The notes below the pieces were generated by a model. That model made no database searches. It saw nothing but the letters and a program-made list of their open reading frames with translations, and was not told where the DNA came from. This document shows, in pieces, positions 1 to 12,543 of a stretch of 64,000 bases of DNA (its first letter is position 1; the number at the start of each line of letters is the position of its first letter). The position numbers were made by a program, and so were the translations under genes. The DNA comes from Chrysaora quinquecirrha (Eukaryota > Cnidaria > Scyphozoa > Semaeostomeae > Pelagiidae): positions 233,001-297,000 of the forward strand of contig JACTAT010000363.1 in the NCBI GenBank assembly GCA_014526335.1, read 5' to 3'.

Positions 1-996
1 ACAATTGTATTTCGGATTCTTTTTCTTGCTAATGTTATTCAAAACCTTCAATCAGACCCGGATAACTCTTTTATGTGTTCCTTCAACGTTAGCGGCGTTT
101 CAGCTAACGTGCCTTTGGACGAGACTATAAGGATTCGCGCTATAGGCCTATACCAGGGTGAACATTGAACGAACAGATTGGCATTCAAAACATAATGCCA
201 ATTCAGCTGCTCTTTCTGGTTGGTGCATTTCCATCCGCATCTGGGTATAAATTCTGTCCTTTTCAAGTGTTTCGGTCTGTTTTTGCTGTTTATATTCTGA
301 GGAGTGTCGGAGAAAAAACCTTTAAGTAAGTGGCGCCACGGTACAGATGCATTTGTGCCCTACCTGCCAATTTTTATATTGGCGATCTGAGGTTAACATC
401 CGCTTTTCTGGGACAGCCTTCAGTTAAATTATCTCTCGTGAAAGTGTATATTCTTTGCGTCATGATCTCCCACGTTGTTATTCCCTATATATTAAAATGA
501 TGGTTGCCACGCGACCAATTTTGTAGAAGCGAGTTTAGCGAGGCCGTGCCATCTTTCGAGATGCCGTTTTCGCATGTTGATGCCACCCCTTGGGTAGGCG
601 AGCCAAAACTACTTCGTCTTTTCGTATCGGCTGCAGACGCTGGGGTAATGGGGCTAACCTTTCTTGTTTGATCTACGTCATTGCTGCAAATTGACACAAT
701 CGCCCGGCATGAACACATTTCACTCGCCTGTCAAACCAAACTTGTGTCAAAATTTATTTCAATTTCAGATGTTTTCATTTCCTAACAAGGTTTTCTTACG
801 AAATGATAAAAAATTAAAATTAATTTGTCAGTTTTGGACCCGGAATGAGGGGTTTTGCTTCTCTGTGCAGACAACGAAAATGATTTTTTTGTTTTACTTT
901 CATGGATATTTCCTTTCTGTCGTTGAAAGAAACATTATGCAAGGAAAGTTCGCCTGCTGTGCGTGACCGTGACCCTCGCCATGACTTCCGCGTCTG

Positions 997-1056
997 AACT
1001 AATTTGAAACTTGGGAACATCATGGCGGACTAAGGACCTTGGACTAAAACAGAGGA
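997..1056 (+). repeat. 60-bp dispersed repeat, left copy
   Basis: This 60-bp segment beginning AACTAATTTGAAACTT and ending AAAACAGAGGA recurs at 38743-38802 with about eight differences. The two copies lie outside the tandem array and the long-TIR transposon on either side. The right copy directly follows the 51-bp minisatellite and shares its aggac-type wording, so both may be outliers of one minisatellite family. Confidence 0.7.
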
Positions 1057-1162
1057 CATTGACCTTCAGTGGCATTAGGTAAGAGGCCCTAGAACCAATA
1101 CCCAAGACCAGAGAAAAAGAGCTATGACTTTTCTCATCAAATTGAAGACACAGTCCTTTTAA

Positions 1163-1207
1163 GGCGGAGGACCTTGAGGTGGAGGTCTTTGAGGCGGAGG
1201 TCCTTGC
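1163..1207 (+). repeat. 15-bp purine-rich tandem repeat, 3 copies
   Basis: Three imperfect copies of a 15-bp unit of the form GGCGGAGGACCTTGA lie head to tail, followed by a partial GAGGCGG. Nothing suggests coding. Confidence 0.55.
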
Positions 1208-1575
1208 GAGGCGGTGATCTTACACAGGCAAGGGCTATATACTAATTTTGTAGTATTCAAGGCAACAATTTTGTGAGAGCATCTTCTCTGTGGCCGTTTA
1301 TGTTACCCTTCTCAAACCTGCACCCTTCTCTGCAACCTATTCTGAAGTTGAGCCATCGCTTGCAATATTTTTCCTAACTGCTACCGTTTCTGGGGTAAAC
1401 GGAGGAAAAGCCCCTTCCTTTGTCACAAGGTATTGTCTTGCCCCATTAGAATCTTTTGTCTACACCCCAGACGTTGATTGCTTGCTTACTGTATGTTAAA
1501 TTCCTCTTACTTCATAACGATGACTTCAAGTAACGAAGCTGACTGAATATATCTACTAAATTTCATGTATACCTG

Positions 1576-1826
1576 CAATCTTGGCCAAAATTATAGAGAC
1601 ACTTTGAAACTTTTAAAGCAGCTTCGCTTTGTCCAAGCCCCCTCTCCCCCATATCAATGTTGTAGAATAAATCTCATTCCTAAACGAAAGGTAACACATT
1701 TCTCTTCAACCGGAGGCAACATTGATACAGGGGAGGGTTGTCCTTCCCATTTCTAGTGATTTGTTTGAAGTTTGATGTCGCATGAAGATTTTTTGGCAAA
1801 GTCTCTATGAATTTTGGCCAGGATTG
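1576..1826 (+). mobile_element. CAATC-family MITE, copy 1
   Basis: This is a 251-bp element with imperfect terminal inverted repeats. The left end is CAATCTTGGCCAAAATTATA and the right end, read in reverse complement, is CAATCCTGGCCAAAATTCAT. It has no coding capacity. Its right end abuts the first array unit at the same place where copy 2 sits inside array unit 3, so it marks the original left edge of the array. No target-site duplication is visible. The family is unassigned. Confidence 0.75.
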
Positions 1827-1957
1827 TCTATAAACTGATTTTTTCATTGACTTGAAAAGTGACTTATTTATTTCGGGATTCATGTTTAATTGATCGAGTG
1901 GTGTTAATTACTGTTTCTCGTTTAGTGGCAATTTAATCTACACTCATTACTGTTAAG

Positions 1958-2080
1958 TTCGTGAAAAAGGTTTTGAAAACGCTTCCTGAGGACTTTTGGA
2001 CGAAGCAATTGTCATTTTATTTAGACGCAGCTGGTTTTGTCTATAAACGAAATCCTTAGTTGTGCAAAAGCGGTCAATAA
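1958..2080 (+). pseudogene. Tc1-like transposase relic, array unit 1 (internally deleted)
   Basis: Only the last stretch of the fossil transposase survives here, from the codons for VKKVLKTLPEDFW to the D-containing FYLDAAGF segment. About 490 bp of the upstream part is missing compared with unit 2. An extra base after the AAATCC of the KRNP segment creates an early TAG. Unit 13 carries the same deletion and the same TAG, so the two edge units are of one subtype. Confidence 0.75.
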
Positions 2081-3260
2081 CCTTCTAACATGTCATATGT
2101 GACGCGTCCCCACGCGTCCCCTTCCACGTCCCCATATACTTGTGAAGGATTTGTACGTTTAAGAACGCGTCCCCACGGGTCCCCATTATTTTTATATAAA
2201 TAAGTTATATATACTTTTTAAAAAAGATGAGGGGACCCGTGGGGACCCGTTAATTCACATACAGCTTTATTATCAGTTTTATGGGGACCCGTCGGGGACC
2301 CGTCGGGGACGCGATGGGGACGAGTTGGGATGGATTTCGAGCAAATAAAGAATTGTCTTATCCTGAATTATACAAAGCTAGGGCTAGGCTCCATTTAATG
2401 TTTACGAAAAATGTTCAATTAGATAGTGAATTAACTCAGTTGCCATTTTCAAGCAATATTAGCTGAGCAAAGCAATCCTTGGGAAAATGCCTGCAGCACC
2501 GCATTGGCAAACGACTGTCGAGTTGGAAATTTACACAAGTCAGCGTTGCTATAAGTAACTAGGTAGCATTTTCGATTAGCTCTAGCTGCAAGCTCATCAG
2601 CTTGCCCTTCCTCTTGGTTTTCCATCGTTTTATACGTTTACAGAGATTGCTCTTACAAGATTTCTAAACTATTTTACTTTCAACGGGAAAAACCTGTGAT
2701 TTGAGCCGAATTCAAGACAAAAGGCTCATCTTTCGGCGGCGTTATGGTAAAGGTGGCGCCACTTCTATCTGTGGTGCACACATTGACATTCTGACAACTA
2801 CTATAAACTCGACAAAAACTATTCAACTGCTAAGCCAACTGGCCATTCGGGACAATGTCGTCGCATAAAACCACTTGGAGATGACGGCAAAAGAGACTTA
2901 GAACATTAAAGATAGTCATTAAGGGAATATTACTATCCCTTTATTTACATGACTGTCCTGGCTGTTTTACAATTAAAACTTGACCTCGCTCTAAAGACAG
3001 CCTCCATTGACTGTTTCACTACTCACAATCAGCGGTCACCTATAGACTGTCTATAAACTGATTTTTTCATTGACTTGAAAAGTGACTTATTTATTTCGGG
3101 ATTCATGTTTAATTGATCGAGTGCTGTTAATTACTGTTTCTCGTTTAGTGGTAATTTAATCTACACTCATTACTGTTAAGTACGCTTTGTCGTTAAGGGG
3201 GCGAGGCTCATTGGCTTGAGAATAGTTGTAGGCAATGTAAACATATGAAAAAATACTATC

Positions 3261-3787
3261 ATGGCCAGATATAAGTTAATTTCTCCAGAGATGCGAAGTT
3301 ATATCAAGTTTACAAAAGTGCTAACATAGACGATACCATGAAGGAAACAGGTGTGTCGCGTGCGGCTATTTATAAGATATGGAAAGAGCCTTTAAAATGT
3401 GCAAATCAATGCAGTCGTTAAGAAGCAAAACGTCGGCAGGCCAAGAAAAATGTCCATCAGAGAGAGGCGAAGACTTTTGCGCTTGGTAGAGACACTGCGA
3501 GATCAAGATGCCAATTGGACAGTAAGGCGACTGGTTGAAAGAGCTGAAATGAAACATGTATCAAGAAGGACGTTTCACGGTTCTTGAATGAGAATGGGTA
3601 CAGCTACCTGCAAGCTCGAAACAAAGGTCTTTTAAGCAGGAAAGATATGGAAGAGCGAAAGATGTTCGTGAAAAAGGTTTTGAAAACGCTTCCTGAGGAC
3701 TTTTGGACGAAGCAATTGTCATTTTATTTAGACGCAGCTGGTTTTGTCTATAAACGAAATCCTAAGTTGTGCAAAAGCGGTCAATAA
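3261..3787 (+). pseudogene. Tc1-like transposase 5' half, array unit 2
   Basis: The sequence reads as a Tc1/mariner-superfamily transposase N-terminal half in three shifted frames. First come ATG and MARYKLISPEMRSYI. Then, after a frame shift, comes a helix-turn-helix segment containing KETGVSRAAIYKIWKEP. A second shift leads to the GRPR-type linker NVGRPRKMSIRERRR and a second helix-turn-helix region TVRRLVERAEMKHVSRRTF. A third shift leads to FLNENGYSYLQARNKGLL and LPEDFWTKQLSFYLDAAGF, where the D in FYLD should be the first catalytic aspartate. The remaining catalytic core (second D and third D/E) is absent. The same breaks occur in every array unit, so the gene was dead before the array was amplified. 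Confidence 0.85.
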
Positions 3788-3808
3788 CCTTCTAACATGT
3801 CATATGTG

Positions 3809-4043
3809 ACGCGTCCCCACGCGTCCCCTTCCACGTCCCCATATACTTGTGAAGGATTTGTACGTTTAAGAACGCGTCCCCACGGGTCCCCATTATTTTT
3901 ATATAAATAAGTTATATATACTTTTTTAAAAAAGCTGAGGGGGACCCGTGGGGACCCGTTAATTCACATACAGCTTTATTATCAGTTTTATGGGGACCCG
4001 TCGGGGACCCCGTCGGGGACTCGATGGGGACGAGTTGGGACGG
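3809..4043. repeat. GC-rich stem-loop block of the array unit (example in unit 2)
   Basis: A 21-nt arm at 3871-3891 (AACGCGTCCCCACGGGTCCC plus C) is complementary, with one mismatch, to 3940-3960. The loop of 48 nt is AT-rich. Outside it, further CGTCCCC words at 3809-3840 face GGGGACCCGTC words at 3991-4040, so a longer imperfect hairpin is possible. The block recurs in every array unit, for example around 5502, 7455, 9156 and 22267. Its GGGACCCG core resembles the minisatellite of the adjacent transposon TIR. Confidence 0.8.
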
Positions 4044-4953
4044 ATTTTGAGCAAATAAAGAATTGTCTTATCCTGAATTATACAAAGCTAGGGCTAGGCT
4101 CCATTTAATGTTTACGAAAAATGTTCAATTAGATAGTGAATTAACTCAGTTGCCATTTTCAAGCAATATTAGCTGAGCAAAGCAATCCTTGGGAAAATGC
4201 CTGCAGCACCGCATTGGCAAATGACTGTCGAGTTGGAAATTTACACAAGTCAGCGTTGCTATAAGTAACTAGGTAGCATTTTCGATTAGCTCTAGCTGCA
4301 AGCTCATCAGCTTGCCCTTCCTCTTGGTTTTCCATCGTTTTATACGTTTACAGAGATTGCTCTTACAAGATTTCTAAACTATTTTACTTTCAACGGAAAA
4401 ACCTGTGATTTGAGCCGAATTCAAGACAAAAGGCTCATCTTTCGGCGGCGTTATGGTAAAGGTGGCGCCACTTCTATCTGTGGTGCACACATTGACATTC
4501 TGACAACTACTATAAACTCGACAAAACTATTCAACTGCTAAGCCAACTGGCCATTCGGGACAATGTCGTCGCATAAAACCACTTGGAGATGACGGCAAAG
4601 AGACTTAGAACATTAAAGATAGTCATTAAGGGAATATTACTATCCCTTTATTTACATGACTGTCCTGGCTGTTTTACAATTAAAACTTGACCTCGCTCTA
4701 AAGACAGCCTCCATTGACTGTTTCACTACTCACAATCAGCGGTCACCTATAGACTGTCTATAAACTGATTTTTCATTGACTTGAAAAGTGACTTATTTAT
4801 TTCGGGATTCATGTTTAATTGATCGAGTGCTGTTAATTACTAATTTAATTCTCGTTTAGTGGTTAACTGTTAAGTACGCTTTGTCGTTAAGGGGCGAGGC
4901 TCATTGGCTTGAGAATAGTTGTAGGCAATGTAAACATATGAAAAAATACTATC

Positions 4954-5480
4954 ATGGCCAGATATAAGTTAATTTCTCCAGAGATGCGAAGTTATATCAA
5001 GTTTACAAAAGTGCTAACATAGACGATACCATGAAGGAAACAGGTGTGTCGCGTGCGGCTATTTATAAGATATGGAAAGAGCCTTTAAAATGTGCAAATC
5101 AATGCAGTCGTTAAGAAGCAAAACGTCGGCAGGCCAAGAAAAATGTCCATCAGAGAGAGGCGAAGACTTTTGCGCTTGGTAGAGACACTGCGAGATCAAG
5201 ATGCCAATTGGACAGTAAGGCGACTGGTTGAAAGAGCTGAAATGAAACATGTATCAAGAAGGACGTTTCACGGTTCTTGAATGAGAATGGGTACAGCTAC
5301 CTGCAAGCTCGAAACAAAGGTCTTTTAAGCAGGAAAGATATGGAAGAGCGAAAGATGTTCGTGAAAAAGGTTTTGAAAACGCTTCCTGAGGACTTTTGGA
5401 CGAAGCAATTGTCATTTTATTTAGACGCAGCTGGTTTTGTCTATAAACGAAATCCTAAGTTGTGCAAAAGCGGTCAATAA
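4954..5480 (+). pseudogene. Tc1-like transposase 5' half, array unit 3
   Basis: Same structure as the unit 2 relic: a start ATG for MARYKLIS, the GRPR linker, two helix-turn-helix segments and a first catalytic D in FYLDAAGF, with the identical three frame breaks. The leader upstream of this copy has a small rearrangement near 4841-4872. This unit also carries the MITE at 6450-6696. Confidence 0.85.
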
Positions 5481-6449
5481 CCTTCTAACATGTCATATGT
5501 GACGCGTCCCCACGCGTCCCCTTCCACGTCCCCATATACTTGTGAAGGATTTGTACGTTTAAGAACGCGTCCCCACGGGTCCCCATTATTTTTATATAAA
5601 TAAGTTATATATACTTTTTAAAAAAAGCTGAGGGGGACCCGTGGGGACCCGTTAATTCACATACAGCTTTATTATCAGTTTTATGGGGACCCGTCGGGGA
5701 CCCCGTCGGGGACTCGATGGGGACGAGTTGGGACGGATTTTGAGCAAATAAAGAATTGTCTTATCCTGAATTATACAAAGCTAGGGCTAGGCTCCATTTA
5801 ATGTTTACGAAAAATGTTCAATTAGATAGTGAATTAACTCAGTTGCCATTTTCAAGCAATATTAGCTGAGCAAAGCAATCCTTGGGAAAATGCCTGCAGC
5901 ACCGCATTGGCAAATGACTGTCGAGTTGGAAATTTACACAAGTCAGCGTTGCTATAAGTAACTAGGTAGCATTTTCGATTAGCTCTAGCTGCAAGCTCAT
6001 CAGCTTGCCCTTCCTCTTGGTTTTCCATCGTTTTATACGTTTACAGAGATTGCTCTTACAAGATTTCTAAACTATTTTACTTTCAACGGGAAAAACCTGT
6101 GATTTGAGCCGAATTCAAGACAAAAGGCTCATCTTTCGGCGGCGTTATGGTAAAGGTGGCGCCACTTCTATCTGTGGTGCACACATTGACATTCTGACAA
6201 CTACTATAAACTCGACAAAAACTATTCAACTGCTAAGCCAACTGGCCATTCGGGACAATGTCGTCGCATAAAACCACTTGGAGATGACGGCAAAAGAGAC
6301 TTAGAACATTAAAGATAGTCATTAAGGGAATATTACTATCCCTTTATTTACATGACTGTCCTGGCTGTTTTACAATTAAAACTTGACCTCGCTCTAAAGA
6401 CAGCCTCCATTGACTGTTTCACTACTCACAATCAGCGGTCACCTATAGA

Positions 6450-6696
6450 CAATCTTGGCCAAAATTATAGAGACACTTTGAAACTTTTAAAGCAGCTTCG
6501 CTTTGTCCAAGCCCCTCTCCCCATATCAATGTTGTAGAATAAATCTCATTCCTAAACGAAAGGTAACACATTTCTCTTCAACCGGAGGCAACATTGATAC
6601 AGGGGAGGGGTTGTCCTTCCATTTCTAGTGATTTGTTTCAAGTTTGATGTCGCATGAAGATTTTTGGCAAAGTCTCTATGAATTTTGCCAGGATTG
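6450..6696 (+). mobile_element. CAATC-family MITE, copy 2, inside array unit 3
   Basis: This 247-bp copy explains why unit 3 is about 240 bp longer than its neighbours. The filled site reads CTATAGA, element, TCTATAAAC. The other interior units have CTATAGACTGTCTATAAAC at that point, so three bases (CTG) replace the element. Confidence 0.85.
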
Positions 6697-6906
6697 TCTA
6701 TAAACTGATTTTTCATTGACTTGAAAAGTGACTTATTTATTTCGGGATTCATGTTTAATTGATCGAGTGCTGTTAATTACTGTTTCTCGTTTAGTGGTAA
6801 TTTAATCTACACTCATTACTGTTAAGTACGCTTTGTCGTTAAGGGGGCGAGGCTCATTGGCTTGAGAATAGTTGTAGGCAATGTAAACATATGAAAAAAT
6901 ACTATC

Positions 6907-7433
6907 ATGGCCAGATATAAGTTAATTTCTCCAGAGATGCGAAGTTATATCAAGTTTACAAAAGTGCTAACATAGACGATACCATGAAGGAAACAGGTGT
7001 GTCGCGTGCGGCTATTTATAAGATATGGAAAGAGCCTTTAAAATGTGCAAATCAATGCAGTCGTTAAGAAGCAAAACGTCGGCAGGCCAAGAAAAATGTC
7101 CATCAGAGAGAGGCGAAGACTTTTGCGCTTGGTAGAGACACTGCGAGATCAAGATGCCAATTGGACAGTAAGGCGACTGGTTGAAAGAGCTGAAATGAAA
7201 CATGTATCAAGAAGGACGTTTCACGGTTCTTGAATGAGAATGGGTACAGCTACCTGCAAGCTCGAAACAAAGGTCTTTTAAGCAGGAAAGATATGGAAGA
7301 GCGAAAGATGTTCGTGAAAAAGGTTTTGAAAACGCTTCCTGAGGACTTTTGGACGAAGCAATTGTCATTTTATTTAGACGCAGCTGGTTTTGTCTATAAA
7401 CGAAATCCTAAGTTGTGCAAAAGCGGTCAATAA
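6907..7433 (+). pseudogene. Tc1-like transposase 5' half, array unit 4
   Basis: Essentially identical to the unit 2 relic, with the same frame breaks and the same truncation after the first catalytic aspartate. Confidence 0.85.
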
Positions 7434-8607
7434 CCTTCTAACATGTCATATGTGACGCGTCCCCACGCGTCCCCTTCCACGTCCCCATATACTTGTGAAG
7501 GATTTGTACGTTTAAGAACGCGTCCCCACGGGTCCCCATTATTTTATATAAATAAGTTATATATACTTTTAAAAAGCTGAGGGGACCCGTGGGGACCCGT
7601 TAATTCACATACAGCTTTATTATCAGTTTTATGGGGACCCGTCGGGGACCCGTCGGGGACTCGATGGGGACGAGTTGGGACGGATTTTGAGCAAATAAAG
7701 AATTGTCTTATCCTGAATTATACAAAGCTAGGGCTAGGCTCCATTTAATGTTTACGAAAAATGTTCAATTAGATAGTGAATTAACTCAGTTGCCATTTTC
7801 AAGCAATATTAGCTGAGCAAAGCAATCCTTGGGAAAATGCCTGCAGCACCGCATTGGCAAATGACTGTCGAGTTGGAAATTTACACAAGTCAGCGTTGCT
7901 ATAAGTAACTAGGTAGCATTTTCGATTAGCTCTAGCTGCAAGCTCATCAGCTTGCCCTTCCTCTTGGTTTTCCATCGTTTTATACGTTTACAGAGATTGC
8001 TCTTACAAGATTTCTAAACTATTTTACTTTCAACGGAAAAACCTGTGATTTGAGCCGAATTCAAGACAAAAGGCTCATCTTTCGGCGGCGTTATGGTAAA
8101 GGTGGCGCCACTTCTATCTGTGGTGCACACATTGACATTCTGACAACTACTATAAACTCGACAAAACTATTCAACTGCTAAGCCAACTGGCCATTCGGGA
8201 CAATGTCGTCGCATAAAACCACTTGGAGATGACGGCAAAAGAGACTTAGAACATTAAAGATAGTCATTAAGGGAATATTACTATCCCTTTATTTACATGA
8301 CTGTCCTGGCTGTTTTACAATTAAAACTTGACCTCGCTCTAAAGACAGCCTCCATTGACTGTTTCACTACTCACAATCAGCGGTCACCTATAGACTGTCT
8401 ATAAACTGATTTTTCATTGACTTGAAAAGTGACTTATTTATTTCGGGATTCATGTTTAATTGATCGAGTGCTGTTAATTACTGTTTCTCGTTTAGTGGTA
8501 ATTTAATCTACACTCATTACTGTTAAGTACGCTTTGTCGTTAAGGGGGCGAGGCTCATTGGCTTGAGAATAGTTGTAGGCAATGTAAACATATGAAAAAA
8601 TACTATC

Positions 8608-9134
8608 ATGGCCAGATATAAGTTAATTTCTCCAGAGATGCGAAGTTATATCAAGTTTACAAAAGTGCTAACATAGACGATACCATGAAGGAAACAGGTG
8701 TGTCGCGTGCGGCTATTTATAAGATATGGAAAGAGCCTTTAAAATGTGCAAATCAATGCAGTCGTTAAGAAGCAAAACGTCGGCAGGCCAAGAAAAATGT
8801 CCATCAGAGAGAGGCGAAGACTTTTGCGCTTGGTAGAGACACTGCGAGATCAAGATGCCAATTGGACAGTAAGGCGACTGGTTGAAAGAGCTGAAATGAA
8901 ACATGTATCAAGAAGGACGTTTCACGGTTCTTGAATGAGAATGGGTACAGCTACCTGCAAGCTCGAAACAAAGGTCTTTTAAGCAGGAAAGATATGGAAG
9001 AGCGAAAGATGTTCGTGAAAAAGGTTTTGAAAACGCTTCCTGAGGACTTTTGGACGAAGCAATTGTCATTTTATTTAGACGCAGCTGGTTTTGTCTATAA
9101 ACGAAATCCTAAGTTGTGCAAAAGCGGTCAATAA
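8608..9134 (+). pseudogene. Tc1-like transposase 5' half, array unit 5
   Basis: Essentially identical to the unit 2 relic, with the same frame breaks. An 85-codon open frame that follows it only runs across the GC stem-loop and is not a gene. Confidence 0.85.
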
Positions 9135-10312
9135 CCTTCTAACATGTCATATGTGACGCGTCCCCACGCGTCCCCTTCCACGTCCCCATATACTTGTGAA
9201 GGATTTGTACGTTTAAGAACGCGTCCCCACGGGTCCCCATTATTTTATATAAATAAGTTATATATACTTTTAAAAAAGCTGAGGGGGACCCGTGGGGACC
9301 CGTTAATTCACATACAGCTTTATTATCAGTTTTATGGGGACCCGTCGGGGACCCGTCGGGGACTCGATGGGGACGAGTTGGGACGGATTTTGAGCAAATA
9401 AAGAATTGTCTTATCCTGAATTATACAAAGCTAGGGCTAGGCTCCATTTAATGTTTACGAAAAATGTTCAATTAGATAGTGAATTAACTCAGTTGCCATT
9501 TTCAAGCAATATTAGCTGAGCAAAGCAATCCTTGGGAAAATGCCTGCAGCACCGCATTGGCAAATGACTGTCGAGTTGGAAATTTACACAAGTCAGCGTT
9601 GCTATAAGTAACTAGGTAGCATTTTCGATTAGCTCTAGCTGCAAGCTCATCAGCTTGCCCTTCCTCTTGGTTTTCCATCGTTTTATACGTTTACAGAGAT
9701 TGCTCTTACAAGATTTCTAAACTATTTTACTTTCAACGGAAAAACCTGTGATTTGAGCCGAATTCAAGACAAAAGGCTCATCTTTCGGCGGCGTTATGGT
9801 AAAGGTGGCGCCACTTCTATCTGTGGTGCACACATTGACATTCTGACAACTACTATAAACTCGACAAAAACTATTCAACTGCTAAGCCAACTGGCCATTC
9901 GGGACAATGTCGTCGCATAAAACCACTTGGAGATGACGGCAAAAGAGACTTAGAACATTAAAGATAGTCATTAAGGGAATATTACTATCCCTTTATTTAC
10001 ATGACTGTCCTGGCTGTTTTACAATTAAAACTTGACCTCGCTCTAAAGACAGCCTCCATTGACTGTTTCACTACTCACAATCAGCGGTCACCTATAGACT
10101 GTCTATAAACTGATTTTTTCATTGACTTGAAAAGTGACTTATTTATTTCGGGATTCATGTTTAATTGATCGAGTGCTGTTAATTACTGTTTCTCGTTTAG
10201 TGGTAATTTAATCTACACTCATTACTGTTAAGTACGCTTTGTCGTTAAGGGGGCGAGGCTCATTGGCTTGAGAATAGTTGTAGGCAATGTAAACATATGA
10301 AAAAATACTATC

Positions 10313-10839
10313 ATGGCCAGATATAAGTTAATTTCTCCAGAGATGCGAAGTTATATCAAGTTTACAAAAGTGCTAACATAGACGATACCATGAAGGAAAC
10401 AGGTGTGTCGCGTGCGGCTATTTATAAGATATGGAAAGAGCCTTTAAAATGTGCAAATCAATGCAGTCGTTAAGAAGCAAAACGTCGGCAGGCCAAGAAA
10501 AATGTCCATCAGAGAGAGGCGAAGACTTTTGCGCTTGGTAGAGACACTGCGAGATCAAGATGCCAATTGGACAGTAAGGCGACTGGTTGAAAGAGCTGAA
10601 ATGAAACATGTATCAAGAAGGACGTTTCACGGTTCTTGAATGAGAATGGGTACAGCTACCTGCAAGCTCGAAACAAAGGTCTTTTAAGCAGGAAAGATAT
10701 GGAAGAGCGAAAGATGTTCGTGAAAAAGGTTTTGAAAACGCTTCCTGAGGACTTTTGGACGAAGCAATTGTCATTTTATTTAGACGCAGCTGGTTTTGTC
10801 TATAAACGAAATCCTAAGTTGTGCAAAAGCGGTCAATAA
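10313..10839 (+). pseudogene. Tc1-like transposase 5' half, array unit 6
   Basis: Essentially identical to the unit 2 relic, with the same frame breaks and truncation. Confidence 0.85.
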
Positions 10840-12016
10840 CCTTCTAACATGTCATATGTGACGCGTCCCCACGCGTCCCCTTCCACGTCCCCATATACTT
10901 GTGAAGGATTTGTACGTTTAAGAACGCGTCCCCACGGGTCCCCATTATTTTATATAAATAAGTTATATATACTTTTAAAAAGCTGAGGGGACCCGTGGGG
11001 ACCCGTTAATTCACATACAGCTTTATTATCAGTTTTATGGGGACCCGTCGGGGACCCGTCGGGGACTCGATGGGGACGAGTTGGGACGGATTTTGAGCAA
11101 ATAAAGAATTGTCTTATCCTGAATTATACAAAGCTAGGGCTAGGCTCCATTTAATGTTTACGAAAAATGTTCAATTAGATAGTGAATTAACTCAGTTGCC
11201 ATTTTCAAGCAATATTAGCTGAGCAAAGCAATCCTTGGGAAAATGCCTGCAGCACCGCATTGGCAAATGACTGTCGAGTTGGAAATTTACACAAGTCAGC
11301 GTTGCTATAAGTAACTAGGTAGCATTTTCGATTAGCTCTAGCTGCAAGCTCATCAGCTTGCCCTTCCTCTTGGTTTTCCATCGTTTTATACGTTTACAGA
11401 GATTGCTCTTACAAGATTTCTAAACTATTTTACTTTCAACGGGAAAAACCTGTGATTTGAGCCGAATTCAAGACAAAAGGCTCATCTTTCGGCGGCGTTA
11501 TGGTAAAGGTGGCGCCACTTCTATCTGTGGTGCACACATTGACATTCTGACAACTACTATAAACTCGACAAAAACTATTCAACTGCTAAGCCAACTGGCC
11601 ATTCGGGACAATGTCGTCGCATAAAACCACTTGGAGATGACGGCAAAAGAGACTTAGAACATTAAAGATAGTCATTAAGGGAATATTACTATCCCTTTAT
11701 TTACATGACTGTCCTGGCTGTTTTACAATTAAAACTTGACCTCGCTCTAAAGACAGCCTCCATTGACTGTTTCACTACTCACAATCAGCGGTCACCTATA
11801 GACTGTCTATAAACTGATTTTTTCATTGACTTGAAAAGTGACTTATTTATTTCGGGATTCATGTTTAATTGATCGAGTGCTGTTAATTACTGTTTCTCGT
11901 TTAGTGGTAATTTAATCTACACTCATTACTGTTAAGTACGCTTTGTCGTTAAGGGGGCGAGGCTCATTGGCTTGAGAATAGTTGTAGGCAATGTAAACAT
12001 ATGAAAAAATACTATC

Positions 12017-12543
12017 ATGGCCAGATATAAGTTAATTTCTCCAGAGATGCGAAGTTATATCAAGTTTACAAAAGTGCTAACATAGACGATACCATGAAGG
12101 AAACAGGTGTGTCGCGTGCGGCTATTTATAAGATATGGAAAGAGCCTTTAAAATGTGCAAATCAATGCAGTCGTTAAGAAGCAAAACGTCGGCAGGCCAA
12201 GAAAAATGTCCATCAGAGAGAGGCGAAGACTTTTGCGCTTGGTAGAGACACTGCGAGATCAAGATGCCAATTGGACAGTAAGGCGACTGGTTGAAAGAGC
12301 TGAAATGAAACATGTATCAAGAAGGACGTTTCACGGTTCTTGAATGAGAATGGGTACAGCTACCTGCAAGCTCGAAACAAAGGTCTTTTAAGCAGGAAAG
12401 ATATGGAAGAGCGAAAGATGTTCGTGAAAAAGGTTTTGAAAACGCTTCCTGAGGACTTTTGGACGAAGCAATTGTCATTTTATTTAGACGCAGCTGGTTT
12501 TGTCTATAAACGAAATCCTAAGTTGTGCAAAAGCGGTCAATAA
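12017..12543 (+). pseudogene. Tc1-like transposase 5' half, array unit 7
   Basis: Essentially identical to the unit 2 relic, with the same frame breaks and truncation. Confidence 0.85.

Larger units (their letters stand above)
1..1575. other. Left flank, no gene recognised
   Basis: All short open frames here (at most about 100 codons) lack recognisable domains, clear splice signals or family resemblance. The only structure I see is a 60-bp segment repeated far to the right (997-1056) and a short 15-bp tandem repeat (1163-1207). I treat the stretch as non-coding flanking DNA. Confidence 0.5.

Noticed and set aside
485..1023. Short overlapping frames at the window start
   Set aside because: Both strands are open at similar length with no motif. 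Treated as chance frames.
3366..3557. Recurring 63-codon reverse-strand frame (MFHFSSFNQSPYCPIGILIS) in every full array unit
   Set aside because: It is the antisense of the transposase linker region and is conserved only because the units are near-identical.
9144..9401. 85-codon frame starting SYVTRPHASPSTSPYTCEG in some units
   Set aside because: It runs across the GC stem-loop and is disrupted in other units by homopolymer differences. No domain.
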